From Corynebacterium sp. (GTDB lineage: Bacteria > Actinomycetota > Actinomycetes > Mycobacteriales > Mycobacteriaceae), in contig NZ_JALAGU010000052.1 in the NCBI RefSeq assembly GCF_022712275.1, forward strand, positions 31,047-95,046: a stretch of DNA of 64,000 bases, given 5' to 3'. This document shows positions 1 through 9,059 of this stretch, in pieces (the first letter of the stretch is position 1; the number at the start of each line of letters is the position of its first letter). Made by a program: the position numbers and the translations under genes. Below the pieces are notes generated by a model. That model saw only the letters and a program-made list of their open reading frames with translations. It was not told the origin of the DNA and did not search any database.

Positions 1-621
1 ACGGTCCTCGGCCGTCGACTCGACGGTCGGGGTATCCGTGGCCGACGGGGCGGGGACGCCGTCGCCCTGTCCCGTCGTGCCCGACTGATCCACCAGGACC
101 CCACCGGCTCCCTCGACCCCCGGTTCACCGTCGCCGAGACGGTCGCCGAACCCCTCGTCGGCTTCGGTATCGGCGACCGCTCCTCCCGTGCAGCACGCGT
201 CGCCGACCTCCTCGACCAGGTCGCCCTGCCGTCGGATGCCGCCGACCGCCGCCCCGCCGAACTGTCCGGCGGGCAACGCCAGCGCGTCGCCATCGCCCGG
301 GCACTGGCCGTCGAACCGGAGCTGCTCGTCCTCGACGAACCCGTCTCCGCCCTCGATGTCTCGGTGCAGGCCCGGATCCTCGACCTGCTGACCGACCTGC
401 AGGACGAGCTCGGCCTGACCTACCTCTTCATCAGCCATGACCTCGCCGTGGTGCGCGACATCGCCGATGAGGTCGCGGTCATGGCGTCCGGACAGGTCGT
501 CGACCACGGGCCTGCCGAGGAACTGTTCATCCGGCCCGGCAGCGATGTCACCACCGGCCTCCTCGCCGCCGTCCCCACCCTCCCTACCGTCTCTTCCCTG
601 ATCGGAGCACACCATGAGTAA
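1..621 (+). CDS. ABC transporter ATP-binding protein, oligopeptide/dipeptide type (5' end outside window)
   Basis: The reading frame is open from the first base, so the N-terminus and Walker A lie upstream. Visible, in order: Q-loop QDP followed by TGSLDPRFTV, as in DppF/OppF proteins; signature LSGGQ; Walker B LLVLDEP; D-loop SALD; switch histidine in FISHD. The C-terminus is short. The protein should energise import of peptides, nickel or a related small solute. Its stop codon overlaps the start of the next gene by 8 nt, so it is co-transcribed with two flavin monooxygenase genes. That suggests the imported solute is the substrate those enzymes oxidise, but the solute itself cannot be read from the sequence. 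Confidence 0.9.
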   Translation, partial: TVLGRRLDGRGIRGRRGGDAVALSRRARLIHQDPTGSLDPRFTVAETVAEPLVGFGIGDRSSRAARVADLLDQVALPSDAADRRPAELSGGQRQRVAIARALAVEPELLVLDEPVSALDVSVQARILDLLTDLQDELGLTYLFISHDLAVVRDIADEVAVMASGQVVDHGPAEELFIRPGSDVTTGLLAAVPTLPTVSSLIGAHHE

Positions 622-1984
622 CGACAAACGACAGGTCCACCTCGCCGCCCACTTCCCGGGCGTCAACAACACCACCGTGTGGGCCGACCCCGACTCCGGC
701 TCCCATATCGAGTTCGCCGGTTTCGAGCACTTCGCCCGGACCGCCGAACGCGGGCTGTTCGACTTCCTCTTCCTCGCCGAGGGCCTGCGGCTGCGCGAAC
801 ACAAGGGACAGATCTTCGACCAGGACGTCGTCGGACGCCCCGAGACCGCCACCGTCCTCTCCGCCCTCGCCGCCGTCACCACCCACATCGGACTGACCGG
901 TACCTTCAACTCGACCTTCAACGAGCCCTACGATCTCGCCCGCACCCTCGCCACGCTCGACCGCGTCTCCGCCGGCCGTGCCGCGTGGAATGTCGTCACC
1001 AGTCACAACGCCTTCACCGGGGCGAACTTCCGGCGCGGTGGCTACCTCGACGGTGCCGACCGCTACCGGCGCGCCGCCGACGTCGTCTCCCTCGCCCGCA
1101 CCTTGTGGGAGTCCCACAGCGGCAGTGAAGGGCATACCGGCGACGGTTCCTTCGACTGGCACAGCGACTTTGTCGACGTCCACGGCATCTTCCCTGTGCC
1201 GGAGTCTCCGCAGATTTCGCCGGTCATCTTCCAGGCCGGGGACTCCGAGGAGGGTCGCGACTTCGCGGCCCGTCACGCCGAGGTCATCTTCTCCGCCCAC
1301 TCCGAGGCGGAGGACGGGAAGGCCTTCCGCACCGACATCGACCGGCGACTCGCGGCCGTGGGGCGGCATCCCGATTCCCTGAGGATCTACCCCGGCATCT
1401 CCGTCGTCCTGGGGGACACCGAGGCCGAGGCACAGGAACGGTACCGGGAGGTCCGGCACGCCCAGGTCCACGGGCCTGGCGCGATCGCCTTCCTCGAACA
1501 GGTGTGGGGCCGGGACCTCTCCGACTACGATCCCGACGGCCCGCTGCCGGAGGTCGGTCCCGACCTCGACAACGCCGACATCACCCGCGGCCGCGTCCGC
1601 CACGAGAAGGACTACGGTGCGGTCGCCCGGCGCTGGCGGGCGCTGGCGGAGGAGAAGAACCTCTCCATCCGTGAACTCGTCACCGAGGTCTCCGGCCGCG
1701 GCGGCACCCTCATCGGCACACCGGCCCAGGTCGCCGCTCGGTTCGACGAGCTGACGCAGCAGCGTGCCGCCGACGGCTTCATCGTCGTCCCGCACATCAC
1801 CCCCGGCGGTCTCGACGAGATCGTCGACCGGGTCGTCCCCGAACTGCAGGACCGTGGTGTGTACCGGACCGGCTATCCCGGCAGCCACGGACGCACCACA
1901 TTGCGCGACAACCTCGATCTGCCCGCGTACGTCCCGGGTGCTTTCCCGACCGCCGTTCCCACCAGCCAGGAGGTTTCCGCATGA
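614..1984 (+). CDS. FMN-dependent luciferase-like monooxygenase, NtaA/SnaA/DszA type
   Basis: A 456-residue protein with the layout of the NtaA/SnaA/DszA branch of bacterial luciferase-like monooxygenases: an N-terminal strand with AAHFPG, then FDFLFLAEG, the GLTGTFNSTF core strand, and WNVVTS near residue 130. These enzymes use FMNH2 from a partner reductase and O2 to oxidise sulfur compounds, chelators or similar substrates. Length is normal for the family. The start overlaps the upstream ABC ATPase stop and the stop overlaps the next start (ATGA), so coupling is tight. The substrate is unknown; a sulfur or nitrogen source brought in by the adjacent transporter is the simplest inference. 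Confidence 0.9.
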   Translation: MSNDKRQVHLAAHFPGVNNTTVWADPDSGSHIEFAGFEHFARTAERGLFDFLFLAEGLRLREHKGQIFDQDVVGRPETATVLSALAAVTTHIGLTGTFNSTFNEPYDLARTLATLDRVSAGRAAWNVVTSHNAFTGANFRRGGYLDGADRYRRAADVVSLARTLWESHSGSEGHTGDGSFDWHSDFVDVHGIFPVPESPQISPVIFQAGDSEEGRDFAARHAEVIFSAHSEAEDGKAFRTDIDRRLAAVGRHPDSLRIYPGISVVLGDTEAEAQERYREVRHAQVHGPGAIAFLEQVWGRDLSDYDPDGPLPEVGPDLDNADITRGRVRHEKDYGAVARRWRALAEEKNLSIRELVTEVSGRGGTLIGTPAQVAARFDELTQQRAADGFIVVPHITPGGLDEIVDRVVPELQDRGVYRTGYPGSHGRTTLRDNLDLPAYVPGAFPTAVPTSQEVSA

Positions 1985-2670
1985 CCACCGCCATCCACGT
2001 CTCCCCGACTGCAGCGCTCGACCTTGACGCGCTGTCCGCCACCGCCCGCGCGCTTGACCTGGCGTCCGGCAGGGGTGCCGACGATTACCTTCTCGTTCTC
2101 GGCGACGACTACACCTCCGGACAGAACGCCGTCACCCTCGCCGCCTGGCTCGCCCCGCAGACCACCCGGCTGCGCATCGTGCCCGAGGTACCGGTGACGC
2201 ACACGGAACCGTTCCACGTCGCCACCTCCACCGCCACCCTCGATTACGCTGCCACCGGGCGCGCCGGATGGTCGCCCGTCGCCCAGACCTCGGACGCCGC
2301 CGCCGACGCCATCGGACGCAGACCCGCAGCCCCCGTCGACGCAGCGTGGGGTGAGGTCCCCGATGTCGTCGCCGCCGTCCGTGCCCTGTGGACCTCCTGG
2401 GAACCCGACGCCGAGATCCGCGACGAGGTCACCCACCGTTTCATCGACCGGGACAAGGTCCACTACGTTGACGCCACCGGCACCGACTCGGTCGGGCAGC
2501 CGTGGTCGGTCAAGGGTCCGTCCATCGTGCCGCGTCCCCCGCAGGGGGAACTGCCGACGGTCACCGTCGTCGGCGACCGCTTCCACACCTCGGACGGGGT
2601 GGCAGGGGAGGTCCGCCACATCACGGACGTCATCGGTCTCCTCGCTCTCGCGGCCCAGGTCAGTGCATGA
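1981..2670 (+). CDS. Short luciferase-like monooxygenase family protein
   Basis: 229 residues, about half to two-thirds the length of ordinary luciferase-like monooxygenases. Family features are the strand RLRIVPEVPVTHTEPFHVA, then a TLDYAATGRAGWSPV segment equivalent to the ‘D..S.GR..W’ motif of its larger neighbour, and a C-terminal GPSIVPRPPQGELP segment. The ATG overlaps the preceding stop and sits after a good ribosome site (CCAGGAGG). It may be a non-catalytic or heterodimer partner of the upstream enzyme, or a small independent enzyme; the sequence does not decide. The stop overlaps the next gene by 4 nt. Confidence 0.75.
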   Translation: MTTAIHVSPTAALDLDALSATARALDLASGRGADDYLLVLGDDYTSGQNAVTLAAWLAPQTTRLRIVPEVPVTHTEPFHVATSTATLDYAATGRAGWSPVAQTSDAAADAIGRRPAAPVDAAWGEVPDVVAAVRALWTSWEPDAEIRDEVTHRFIDRDKVHYVDATGTDSVGQPWSVKGPSIVPRPPQGELPTVTVVGDRFHTSDGVAGEVRHITDVIGLLALAAQVSA

Positions 2671-4340
2671 GCCGGACACTGGTGATCGTCGGTGCCGGGC
2701 CGCGTACCACAGGCATTCTTCTGGCGACGGCTGCTCTCCCGACCGTTCCGCCGACCGACATCCACGTCATCGACCCGTACCCGGCCGGTCCCGGCCGCAT
2801 CTGGCGCGCCGACCAGCCGGCCGAGGTGTGGATGAACAACACCTCCGACGAGATCACCGTCTACGCCGACGGCGATCCCGGTGTCCCGGCGGCGGTGGGT
2901 GGTCCCGGGCTCGCGGAGTGGGCGGGTGGACGGCGCTTCGTCCCCCGCAGGGACGCCGCGGGCTACCTGAGTGACGCCTTCGACCGCGCTGTCGCAGCAC
3001 TCACCGACCCTGCGGCACACCCCGGCGTCACTGTCACCGGACACCGCACCCGGGCGGAGTACGTCACTCCGTCGGACGGTGGTATCCGGCAGGTGCGCCT
3101 GGCGGACGGCACGGAACTCCGGGCAGACGTGGTGCTGCTGGCCCAGGGGCACCTCGACGTCGACCCTGGCGATGCAGGCACGGTCGGGGAGGGGCACATC
3201 CCACCCGGCTACACCGTCGACCAGGACTTCTCCGCGATCCCGGCGGGGGAGGACGTGCTCGTGCGCGGGTTCGGTCTCGCCTTCATCGACCTCATGGAGA
3301 TCCTCACCGAAGGACGCGGCGGCCGGTTCGACCGCCGTGCCGGCGAACCCGTCCCGACCTACGTCCCCTCCGGGCGGGAACCGGTGCTGTGGGTCGGGTC
3401 GCGGCGCGGGGTGCCCTACCGGTCGAAGCCCGTCGACGGACCTCCGGCCGTGGAACTGCGTCACCTGGTCCCGGAGACCCTCGACCGGGTACCGCGGACA
3501 GCCGACGGACAACTGGTGCCCGGTCACCTGCAGCGACTGCTGGACGCCGAACTGCGCAGCCAGTGGGCGGCCGTCACCGACGAGCCGCTGGACCTTCACC
3601 GCATCGACCGCCCGCTCGACGGCCTCGCCTTCCCTGGCCGCCAGGCCGTGGAGCGCGAAGTGGAGAACGTCGTGTCGACGAACCTCGGTCGGGCGACCGA
3701 CCGGCGGCATCCGCAGGACGGTGTGCTGTACAGCACGCTGGTGGCGTCCTACGTCGTCCTGCACTCGCTGCTCGCCGGGGGACTGCTCGGAGACGGGGAC
3801 CGGTCACTCGTCGCGCAGGTCGAGGGATCGTTCTCCTACGTGTGCTCCGGGCCGCCGCCGGAGCGGCTCGGCAACCTGCTGGCGTTGCACCGCGCCGGGC
3901 TGGTCCGGTTCCTCGGTCCGGACACCCGGTTCCGGCGTGTCGACGGGCGTTTCCATGCCGACAGTCCCGTGGTCGGCGGCGCCCCGGTCACCACCGACCA
4001 TCTGGTGGATGCCCGGTTGGCACAGGTCACGGTGTCGTCGGTGACGGATCCGGTGCTGCGTGGCCTGTTGGCGGACGGGGAACTCGTCGCCGGGACCGGG
4101 GCGTCCGGTGCAGCGGATTCGGTGTTCGTCGTTGACAGGGACAACCGTGCAGTCGGGGCGGACGGTGTGGTGCGGGGCAGGTTGTTCCTGGTGGGGCCGT
4201 CGACCTCCGACCCGGTGCGGGAGGGATTCGGACGTCCCGGACAGCGGACCCGGGTCTTCCCGGCGAACCGGCGGGTCGCCGAGGCGGTGGTGGACGCTCT
4301 CGCGGAGCGGCCGCAGAAGCTCAGTCCTGCTTCGCCATGA
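2667..4340 (+). CDS. FAD/NAD(P)-binding protein
   Basis: 557 residues starting at the ATG that overlaps the previous stop (ATGA). The N-terminus has a dinucleotide-binding strand VIVGAGPRTTG, then an acidic end of strand 2 (HVIDPYPAG) and WMNNTSDEITVYADG. The middle has VLLAQGHLD, typical of the NAD_binding_9 type of FAD/NAD(P)-binding proteins. It may act as the flavin-linked oxidoreductase or N-hydroxylase partner of the two monooxygenase-like proteins. It is the last gene of the operon; a repeat and an inverted repeat follow before clpB. Its exact reaction is not known. Confidence 0.8.
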   Translation: MSRTLVIVGAGPRTTGILLATAALPTVPPTDIHVIDPYPAGPGRIWRADQPAEVWMNNTSDEITVYADGDPGVPAAVGGPGLAEWAGGRRFVPRRDAAGYLSDAFDRAVAALTDPAAHPGVTVTGHRTRAEYVTPSDGGIRQVRLADGTELRADVVLLAQGHLDVDPGDAGTVGEGHIPPGYTVDQDFSAIPAGEDVLVRGFGLAFIDLMEILTEGRGGRFDRRAGEPVPTYVPSGREPVLWVGSRRGVPYRSKPVDGPPAVELRHLVPETLDRVPRTADGQLVPGHLQRLLDAELRSQWAAVTDEPLDLHRIDRPLDGLAFPGRQAVEREVENVVSTNLGRATDRRHPQDGVLYSTLVASYVVLHSLLAGGLLGDGDRSLVAQVEGSFSYVCSGPPPERLGNLLALHRAGLVRFLGPDTRFRRVDGRFHADSPVVGGAPVTTDHLVDARLAQVTVSSVTDPVLRGLLADGELVAGTGASGAADSVFVVDRDNRAVGADGVVRGRLFLVGPSTSDPVREGFGRPGQRTRVFPANRRVAEAVVDALAERPQKLSPASP

Positions 4341-4377
4341 CCAGCAGTCCGACGCCGACGGTCAGTCGGGGTCTGGA

Positions 4378-4413
4378 GGATGTGGGAGGTGGATGTGGGA
4401 GGTGGATGTGGGA
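4378..4413. repeat. 13-bp tandem repeat, about 2.8 copies
   Basis: Unit GGATGTGGGAGGT is repeated without mismatches at 4378-4390 and 4391-4403 and continues for 10 bases to 4413. It lies in the 355-bp gap between the FAD protein gene and clpB. No convincing gene was seen in this gap: the one open frame is of odd composition and carries the repeat. Confidence 0.85.
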
Positions 4414-4490
4414 TACCGCACCCCGTCCATCCGGTTCAGGAAAATCACCTGGTCACTTTCCGGCAGGCGGTGAAGGGGGAGGTGCGGTAT
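4413..4490. other. Long-range inverted repeat, possible terminator of the upstream operon
   Basis: ATACCGCACC (4413-4422) and GGTGCGGTAT (4481-4490) are perfect 10-bp inverted arms enclosing 58 nt. They lie 70-150 nt after the stop of the FAD protein gene. No clear U-tract follows, so a terminator role is only inferred. Confidence 0.4.
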
Positions 4491-4582
4491 TCGACATGGC
4501 GGGGTGGTGGCGGTGGATCATCGTCACTGGCGCTGACGTTCCCCGACCTGGACAAGTGACACACTTCACACAATATCCCTCA

Positions 4583-4615
4583 CTTGAGTGGAACAGGCTC
4601 AACCTAAGACGCGTT
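4583..4615 (+). promoter_or_regulatory. HAIR box (HspR operator) overlapping SigH-like promoter of clpB
   Basis: CTTGAGT-N7-GCTCAAC at 4583-4603 matches the HspR-associated inverted repeat CTTGAGT-N7-ACTCAAG at 12 of 14 positions. The spacer contains GGAACA (4590-4595), which with CGTT (4612-4615) forms a GGAA-N19-GTT pair, as in SigH/SigR-type stress promoters. A second GGAA (4616) and GTT (4636) lie with a shorter spacer. An HspR dimer bound here would cover the -35 element. The clpB start is about 80 nt downstream. Confidence 0.7.
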
Positions 4616-4695
4616 GGAACAGTCAGAAACGCAGAGTTGACAGCGCGGCGCTAAACTAGCGCAGCAGAGTCCAGTCGAGACAGAGAGGGAGTCAC

Positions 4696-7278
4696 ATGAG
4701 CGGTTTCACCCCCACCACCCGTACCCAGGAGGCCATGCAGGCCGCACTGCAGTCTGCCTCGGCGAAGGGCAATCCGGACATCCGTCCGGCCCACCTGCTG
4801 GTCGCGATCCTCGAGCAGGAGGATTCCATCGCCCGCCCGGTCCTCCAGGCCGCGGGTGTGGACGCTGACGGAGTCCTCGAGGACGCCCGCGACCTCGTCG
4901 CCGGTTACGCCACCGCCGCCGGTGACGGCCTGGCCAACCCGAACTTCAACCGGGACGCACTCAACGCCTTGACCGCGGCCCAGGAGCTCGCCGCTGAACT
5001 CGGTGACACCTATGTCTCCACCGAGGTCCTGCTCGCCGGCATCGCCAAGGGCGCCGGTGACGCCGCCGAGGCACTGCAGAACCGTGGCGCCACCTTCGAG
5101 GCCGTCCGTGGCGCCTTCGAGTCCGTCCGCGGCAACCGCAAGGTCACCACCGAGGAGCCCGAAGGCCAGTTCCAGGCCCTGGAGAAGTACTCCACCGACC
5201 TCACCGCCCGTGCGCGCGAGGGCAAGATCGACCCGGTCATCGGTCGTGACCAGGAGATCCGTCGTGTCGTCCAGGTGCTGAGCCGCCGCACGAAGAACAA
5301 TCCGGTCCTCATCGGTGAGCCCGGCGTCGGCAAGACCGCCATCGTCGAAGGCCTCGCCCGCCGCATCGTCGCCGGTGACGTGCCCGAGTCGCTGCGTGGC
5401 AAGAAGCTCATTTCCCTCGACCTCGGCTCCATGGTCGCCGGTGCGAAGTACCGCGGCGAGTTCGAGGAACGCCTCAAGGCTGTCCTCGACGAGATCAAGG
5501 AGGCTGAGGGCGAGGTCATCACCTTCATCGACGAGCTGCACACCATCGTCGGTGCCGGTGCGACCGGTGATTCCGCGATGGACGCCGGCAACATGATCAA
5601 GCCGCTGCTCGCCCGTGGTGAGCTGCGTCTGGTCGGTGCGACCACGCTCGACGAGTACCGGAAGTACATCGAGAAGGACGCCGCCCTGGAGCGTCGTTTC
5701 CAGCAGGTCTACGTCGGTGAGCCGACGGTGGAGGACACCGTCGGCATCCTCCGTGGCCTCAAGGAGCGCTACGAGGTCCACCACGGCGTCCGGATCCAGG
5801 ATTCCGCGTTGGTCGCTGCAGCATCGCTGTCTGACCGGTACATCACCAGCCGTTTCCTGCCGGACAAGGCCATCGACCTCGTCGACGAGGCCGGGTCCCG
5901 GCTGCGCATGGAGATCGACTCGCGTCCCGAGGAGATCGACGACGCCGAGCGCATCGTCCGTCGCCTCGAGATCGAGGAGATGGCGCTGAGCCAGGAGACC
6001 GATGACGCGTCCAAGGACCGTCTGGTCAAGCTGCGCGCCGAACTCGAGGACGAGCGTGAGAAGCTGTCCGGACTCACCGCACGCTGGGAGAACGAGAAGG
6101 GTTCCATCGACGCGGTCCGCTCCCTCAAGGAGGAACTGGACTCGCTGAAGACCGAGTCCGAGATCGCCGAGCGCGACGGGGACTACGCCCGGGTCGCCGA
6201 ACTGCGCTACGGCCGTATCCCGGAGCTGGAGAAGGAGCTCGCCGAGGCTGAGGCGTCCGCCGCCAAGGCCGAGGAGGAGCGCATGCTCACCGAGGAGGTC
6301 ACCCCGGACACCATCGCCGAGGTCGTCGCCGCCTGGACCGGCATCCCTGCCGGCAAGATGCTGCAGGGTGAGACCGAGAAGCTGCTCGCCATGGAGCAGG
6401 TGCTCGGTGGTCGTGTCGTCGGTCAGACGGACGCCGTCACCGCTGTCTCTGACGCGGTGCGTCGTTCCCGGGCGGGTGTCGCCGACCCGGACCGTCCGAC
6501 CGGTTCCTTCCTCTTCCTCGGTCCGACCGGTGTCGGTAAGACCGAGCTGGCGAAGTCGCTGGCGGAGTTCCTCTTCGACGACGACCATGCCATGGTCCGG
6601 ATCGACATGTCCGAGTACGGCGAGAAGCACTCCGTGGCCCGACTTGTCGGTGCTCCCCCCGGATACGTCGGCTACGACGCCGGTGGACAGCTCACCGAGG
6701 CCGTACGGCGTCGCCCGTACACCGTGGTGCTGTTCGACGAGGTCGAGAAGGCGCACCCGGATGTCTTCGACGTGCTGCTGCAGGTTCTCGATGAAGGACG
6801 CCTGACCGACGGCCAGGGCCGGACCGTGGATTTCCGCAACACGATCCTGATCCTGACCTCGAACCTGGGTGCCGGTGGCACGGACGAACAGGTGATGGAC
6901 GCGGTGAAGCACGCCTTCAAGCCGGAGTTCATCAACCGTCTCGACGACGTGGTGATCTTCGAGTCCCTGTCTGCCGAACAGCTGAAGTCCATCGTGGAGA
7001 TCCAGGTCCGGCAGCTCGCGGAGCGGCTGGCCGCCCGTCGTCTGGACCTGCAGGTCACGGAGGCTGCGAAGGGATGGCTCGCCGAGCGTGGTTACGAGCC
7101 GGCCTACGGTGCCCGTCCGCTGCGTCGTCTGATCCAGAAGGCGATCGGGGACGCACTGGCGAAGAAGCTGCTCGCCGGTGAGGTCCGCGACGGCGACACG
7201 GTGCAGGTCGACGTTGACCCGCACATCGCCGACGGGGTGGATTCCCTGGTCATCGAGGCCGTCGCCCACGAGGAGTGA
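4696..7278 (+). CDS. clpB: ATP-dependent chaperone ClpB
   Basis: 860 residues, full length for this Hsp104/ClpB AAA+ disaggregase, which resolubilises aggregated protein together with DnaK. Order: Clp N-domain (residues 1-145), first AAA+ module with Walker A GEPGVGKT at about 207 and Walker [10 protein letters not shown], the long coiled-coil middle domain (about 400-530), second AAA+ module with Walker A GPTGVGKT at about 609 and Walker [12 protein letters not shown], then the small C-terminal domain with [11 protein letters not shown]. The ATG is preceded by GAGAGGGAG. Upstream stress elements (HAIR box and GGAA/GTT promoter) suggest heat-shock control by HspR and SigH. It appears monocistronic, closed by a stem-loop. 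Confidence 0.98.
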   Translation: MSGFTPTTRTQEAMQAALQSASAKGNPDIRPAHLLVAILEQEDSIARPVLQAAGVDADGVLEDARDLVAGYATAAGDGLANPNFNRDALNALTAAQELAAELGDTYVSTEVLLAGIAKGAGDAAEALQNRGATFEAVRGAFESVRGNRKVTTEEPEGQFQALEKYSTDLTARAREGKIDPVIGRDQEIRRVVQVLSRRTKNNPVLIGEPGVGKTAIVEGLARRIVAGDVPESLRGKKLISLDLGSMVAGAKYRGEFEERLKAVLDEIKEAEGEVITFIDELHTIVGAGATGDSAMDAGNMIKPLLARGELRLVGATTLDEYRKYIEKDAALERRFQQVYVGEPTVEDTVGILRGLKERYEVHHGVRIQDSALVAAASLSDRYITSRFLPDKAIDLVDEAGSRLRMEIDSRPEEIDDAERIVRRLEIEEMALSQETDDASKDRLVKLRAELEDEREKLSGLTARWENEKGSIDAVRSLKEELDSLKTESEIAERDGDYARVAELRYGRIPELEKELAEAEASAAKAEEERMLTEEVTPDTIAEVVAAWTGIPAGKMLQGETEKLLAMEQVLGGRVVGQTDAVTAVSDAVRRSRAGVADPDRPTGSFLFLGPTGVGKTELAKSLAEFLFDDDHAMVRIDMSEYGEKHSVARLVGAPPGYVGYDAGGQLTEAVRRRPYTVVLFDEVEKAHPDVFDVLLQVLDEGRLTDGQGRTVDFRNTILILTSNLGAGGTDEQVMDAVKHAFKPEFINRLDDVVIFESLSAEQLKSIVEIQVRQLAERLAARRLDLQVTEAAKGWLAERGYEPAYGARPLRRLIQKAIGDALAKKLLAGEVRDGDTVQVDVDPHIADGVDSLVIEAVAHEE

Positions 7279-7291
7279 CACTCCTCGTCCT

Positions 7292-7355
7292 GAAGTCCTC
7301 ACCTCCTGAGGTGCGCTCCGGGCTCTCCGGGCGTTCCCCTGGTGGTGAGGACTTC
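7292..7355 (+). terminator. Stem-loop after clpB
   Basis: GAAGTCCTCACC (7292-7303) and GGTGAGGACTTC (7344-7355) are perfect 12-bp inverted arms, 14 nt after the clpB stop. The 40-nt loop can form its own CACCTC/GAGGTG hairpin. There is no strong U-tract. A terminator or an mRNA-protecting structure are both possible. Confidence 0.55.
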
Positions 7356-7445
7356 CGTCTGTGGAGGGGCCTCCGGTAGTGAGATACGTCACGATCCGGT
7401 GGTGACCCTGTCGGCGCAGGTAAGGGGAGCCTATGCTGGTGCGTC

Positions 7446-7934
7446 ATGACTCAGCCGAAGCACCACCTCCGGTCGACACCACTCCCACCACACAACACCA
7501 ACTCTGTCCGTACCGTCACCGCCTGTCTGGACGCCGCCCCCGGGCGTCCCGCGGGCGTCACCAGTGAAAGCCTGGTGACCTGGGACATCGGCGGCGGGAA
7601 CTATGTCATCCGCTCCGTCCCGGTCGTCGCCACGCACCTCACCCACGGGGACATCGTCTCCTGCTCGGAATCCCGCGGCGGATTGATCGTCGACGAGCTG
7701 GTCCTGCACGGCGGCAGCACCACGATCCGCCTGCTGGTCGACGACGAGCATCCGGGGGAGGAACCGGGCCTGCGGGAGCGTCTGGCCGGGCAGCTCATCG
7801 TCTCCGGCTGCGTGGTCGAGCGGATCGGCAACCACGTCCTCGCGGTCGGCGTCGGCCCGGACGTGGACTCCGGGGACATCGGCACCCTCTGCGACGCCTG
7901 GGAGGACGCCGGGGTGGTCAAGGTCCTGCCGTGA
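7446..7934 (+). CDS. DUF4265-like protein
   Basis: 162 residues. The part from residue 40 resembles DUF4265 proteins: ESLVTWDIGGGNYVIRSVP, then THGDIVSCSESRGG and a LHGGSTTIRLLV strand, followed by an ACT-like C-terminal half (GNHVLAVGVGPDVD). The first 30 residues are Pro/His-rich and probably disordered. The ATG lies 8 nt after TATGCT (7432-7437), and no ribosome site is visible, so a leaderless mRNA is likely. No function is known for the family. It stands alone between clpB and an ABC exporter operon. Confidence 0.65.
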   Translation: MTQPKHHLRSTPLPPHNTNSVRTVTACLDAAPGRPAGVTSESLVTWDIGGGNYVIRSVPVVATHLTHGDIVSCSESRGGLIVDELVLHGGSTTIRLLVDDEHPGEEPGLRERLAGQLIVSGCVVERIGNHVLAVGVGPDVDSGDIGTLCDAWEDAGVVKVLP

Positions 7935-7999
7935 CGTATGGGCGGTCCGGTTTCGGAGGCTGTGCCTCACGCCCGTCCGGCGCCGGAACGACATGACAC

Positions 8000-8045
8000 C
8001 TGTCACACGAACCCGGTGACAGATGCGCGACAACCCGTGACAAAC
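8000..8045 (+). promoter_or_regulatory. Inverted and direct repeat before the ABC/two-component operon
   Basis: CTGTCAC (8000-8006) and GTGACAG (8016-8022) form a perfect inverted repeat with a 9-nt spacer. The right arm is echoed as CCCGTGACAAACG at about 8034-8046. It lies 45-90 nt before the ABC ATPase start and is a candidate binding site for the operon's own NarL-type regulator. No experimental support can be read from sequence. Confidence 0.4.
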
Positions 8046-8086
8046 GCCTCTACCAGCGACGACGCGTCCCCGGCACGATCGGAGGC

Positions 8087-9034
8087 ATGAGCACAGCAAC
8101 CACCACCGCCCCCGTCATCCGGGTGCGCGACCTGACCCGTACCTACCGCCCCGCCGGAAAGAAGAAGGACGCCTACACCGCCGTCGACGGCATCAGCTTC
8201 GATGTCCACCGTGGTGAGGTCTACGGTCTCCTCGGCACCAACGGCGCCGGTAAGACGTCCTCGCTCGAAGTCATCGAGGGGCTGGCGGCCGCGACCGACG
8301 GCACCGTCGCCATCTTCGGCCACGATCCGCAGGACGACCGTGACCTCGTCCGTCCCGACCTCGGCATCATGCTGCAGAACGGTGGACTCCCCAAGGAACT
8401 CACCGTCGCAGAGACCATGCGCATGTGGGCCGGCACCTGCTCGACCCCCCGTCCGACCGACGAAGTCCTCGCCGAGGTTGACCTGAACCACCGCCTCACC
8501 ACCCGCGTCGGCTCCCTCTCCGGCGGCGAGCAGCGCCGCCTCGACCTGGCCTGCGCACTGCTCAACGACCCCCGCGTCATCTTCCTCGACGAGCCCACCA
8601 CCGGCCTGGACCCCGAGTCCCGCGCCCGGACCTGGGATCTGCTCGCCGGACTCAAGGCCCGCGGTGTCACCATGGTCCTCACCACCCACTACCTCGAGGA
8701 AGCCGAACGGCTCGCCGACCGCATCGCGATCATGCACGCCGGACGCATCGCCGTCGAAGGCAGCCTGGACGAACTCGTCGCCGCCGAAGGTGCGGAGATC
8801 ACCGCCACGCTGCCAGGCAACGGGGTGAAGAGTCTCCCCGACTTCCCCGGCGCGCTCGTCACCCGCGACGGCAACCGGCTGCAGATCCAGACCACCCGGT
8901 TGCAGGAGGACACCCACCGGCTCCTCGCCTGGGCCGCCGGCCAGGGCATCGCCTTCGACCACTTCACCGCCCGCCCCGCCAGCCTCGAACGCGTCTTCCG
9001 CCGTATCGCCGGTGCGGATGCACAGGCTGCGTAG
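8087..9034 (+). CDS. ABC-2 exporter ATP-binding protein
   Basis: 315 residues. Walker A GTNGAGKTSS at about 51, Q-loop LGIMLQNGGL, signature LSGGEQRR, Walker B VIFLDEP with TTGLDPESR, and switch histidine in TTHYLEEAE. A C-terminal regulatory tail ends in ASLERVFRRIAG, as in DrrA/CcmA-type exporter ATPases. The ATG follows GATCGGAGG. It forms an operon with a membrane subunit, a sensor kinase and a response regulator. Such ABC-2 plus DesK-type kinase sets usually export lipophilic compounds or drugs, or respond to membrane stress; the substrate here is unknown. Confidence 0.92.
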   Translation: MSTATTTAPVIRVRDLTRTYRPAGKKKDAYTAVDGISFDVHRGEVYGLLGTNGAGKTSSLEVIEGLAAATDGTVAIFGHDPQDDRDLVRPDLGIMLQNGGLPKELTVAETMRMWAGTCSTPRPTDEVLAEVDLNHRLTTRVGSLSGGEQRRLDLACALLNDPRVIFLDEPTTGLDPESRARTWDLLAGLKARGVTMVLTTHYLEEAERLADRIAIMHAGRIAVEGSLDELVAAEGAEITATLPGNGVKSLPDFPGALVTRDGNRLQIQTTRLQEDTHRLLAWAAGQGIAFDHFTARPASLERVFRRIAGADAQAA

Positions 9035-9059
9035 ACAGACACACGAAAAGGAATCAATC

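Noticed and set aside
584..1888. Long minus-strand open frame opposite the monooxygenase
   Set aside because: A GC-driven shadow of the plus-strand gene; no family features and the overlap structure of the operon supports the plus strand.
4337..4654. Open frame of 105 codons after the FAD protein gene
   Set aside because: Its sequence is made of the 13-bp tandem repeat and promoter region of clpB, with no ribosome site and no family resemblance.
4651..7392. 913-codon minus-strand frame opposite clpB
   Set aside because: A mirror of a certain clpB gene; composition is that of an antisense shadow.
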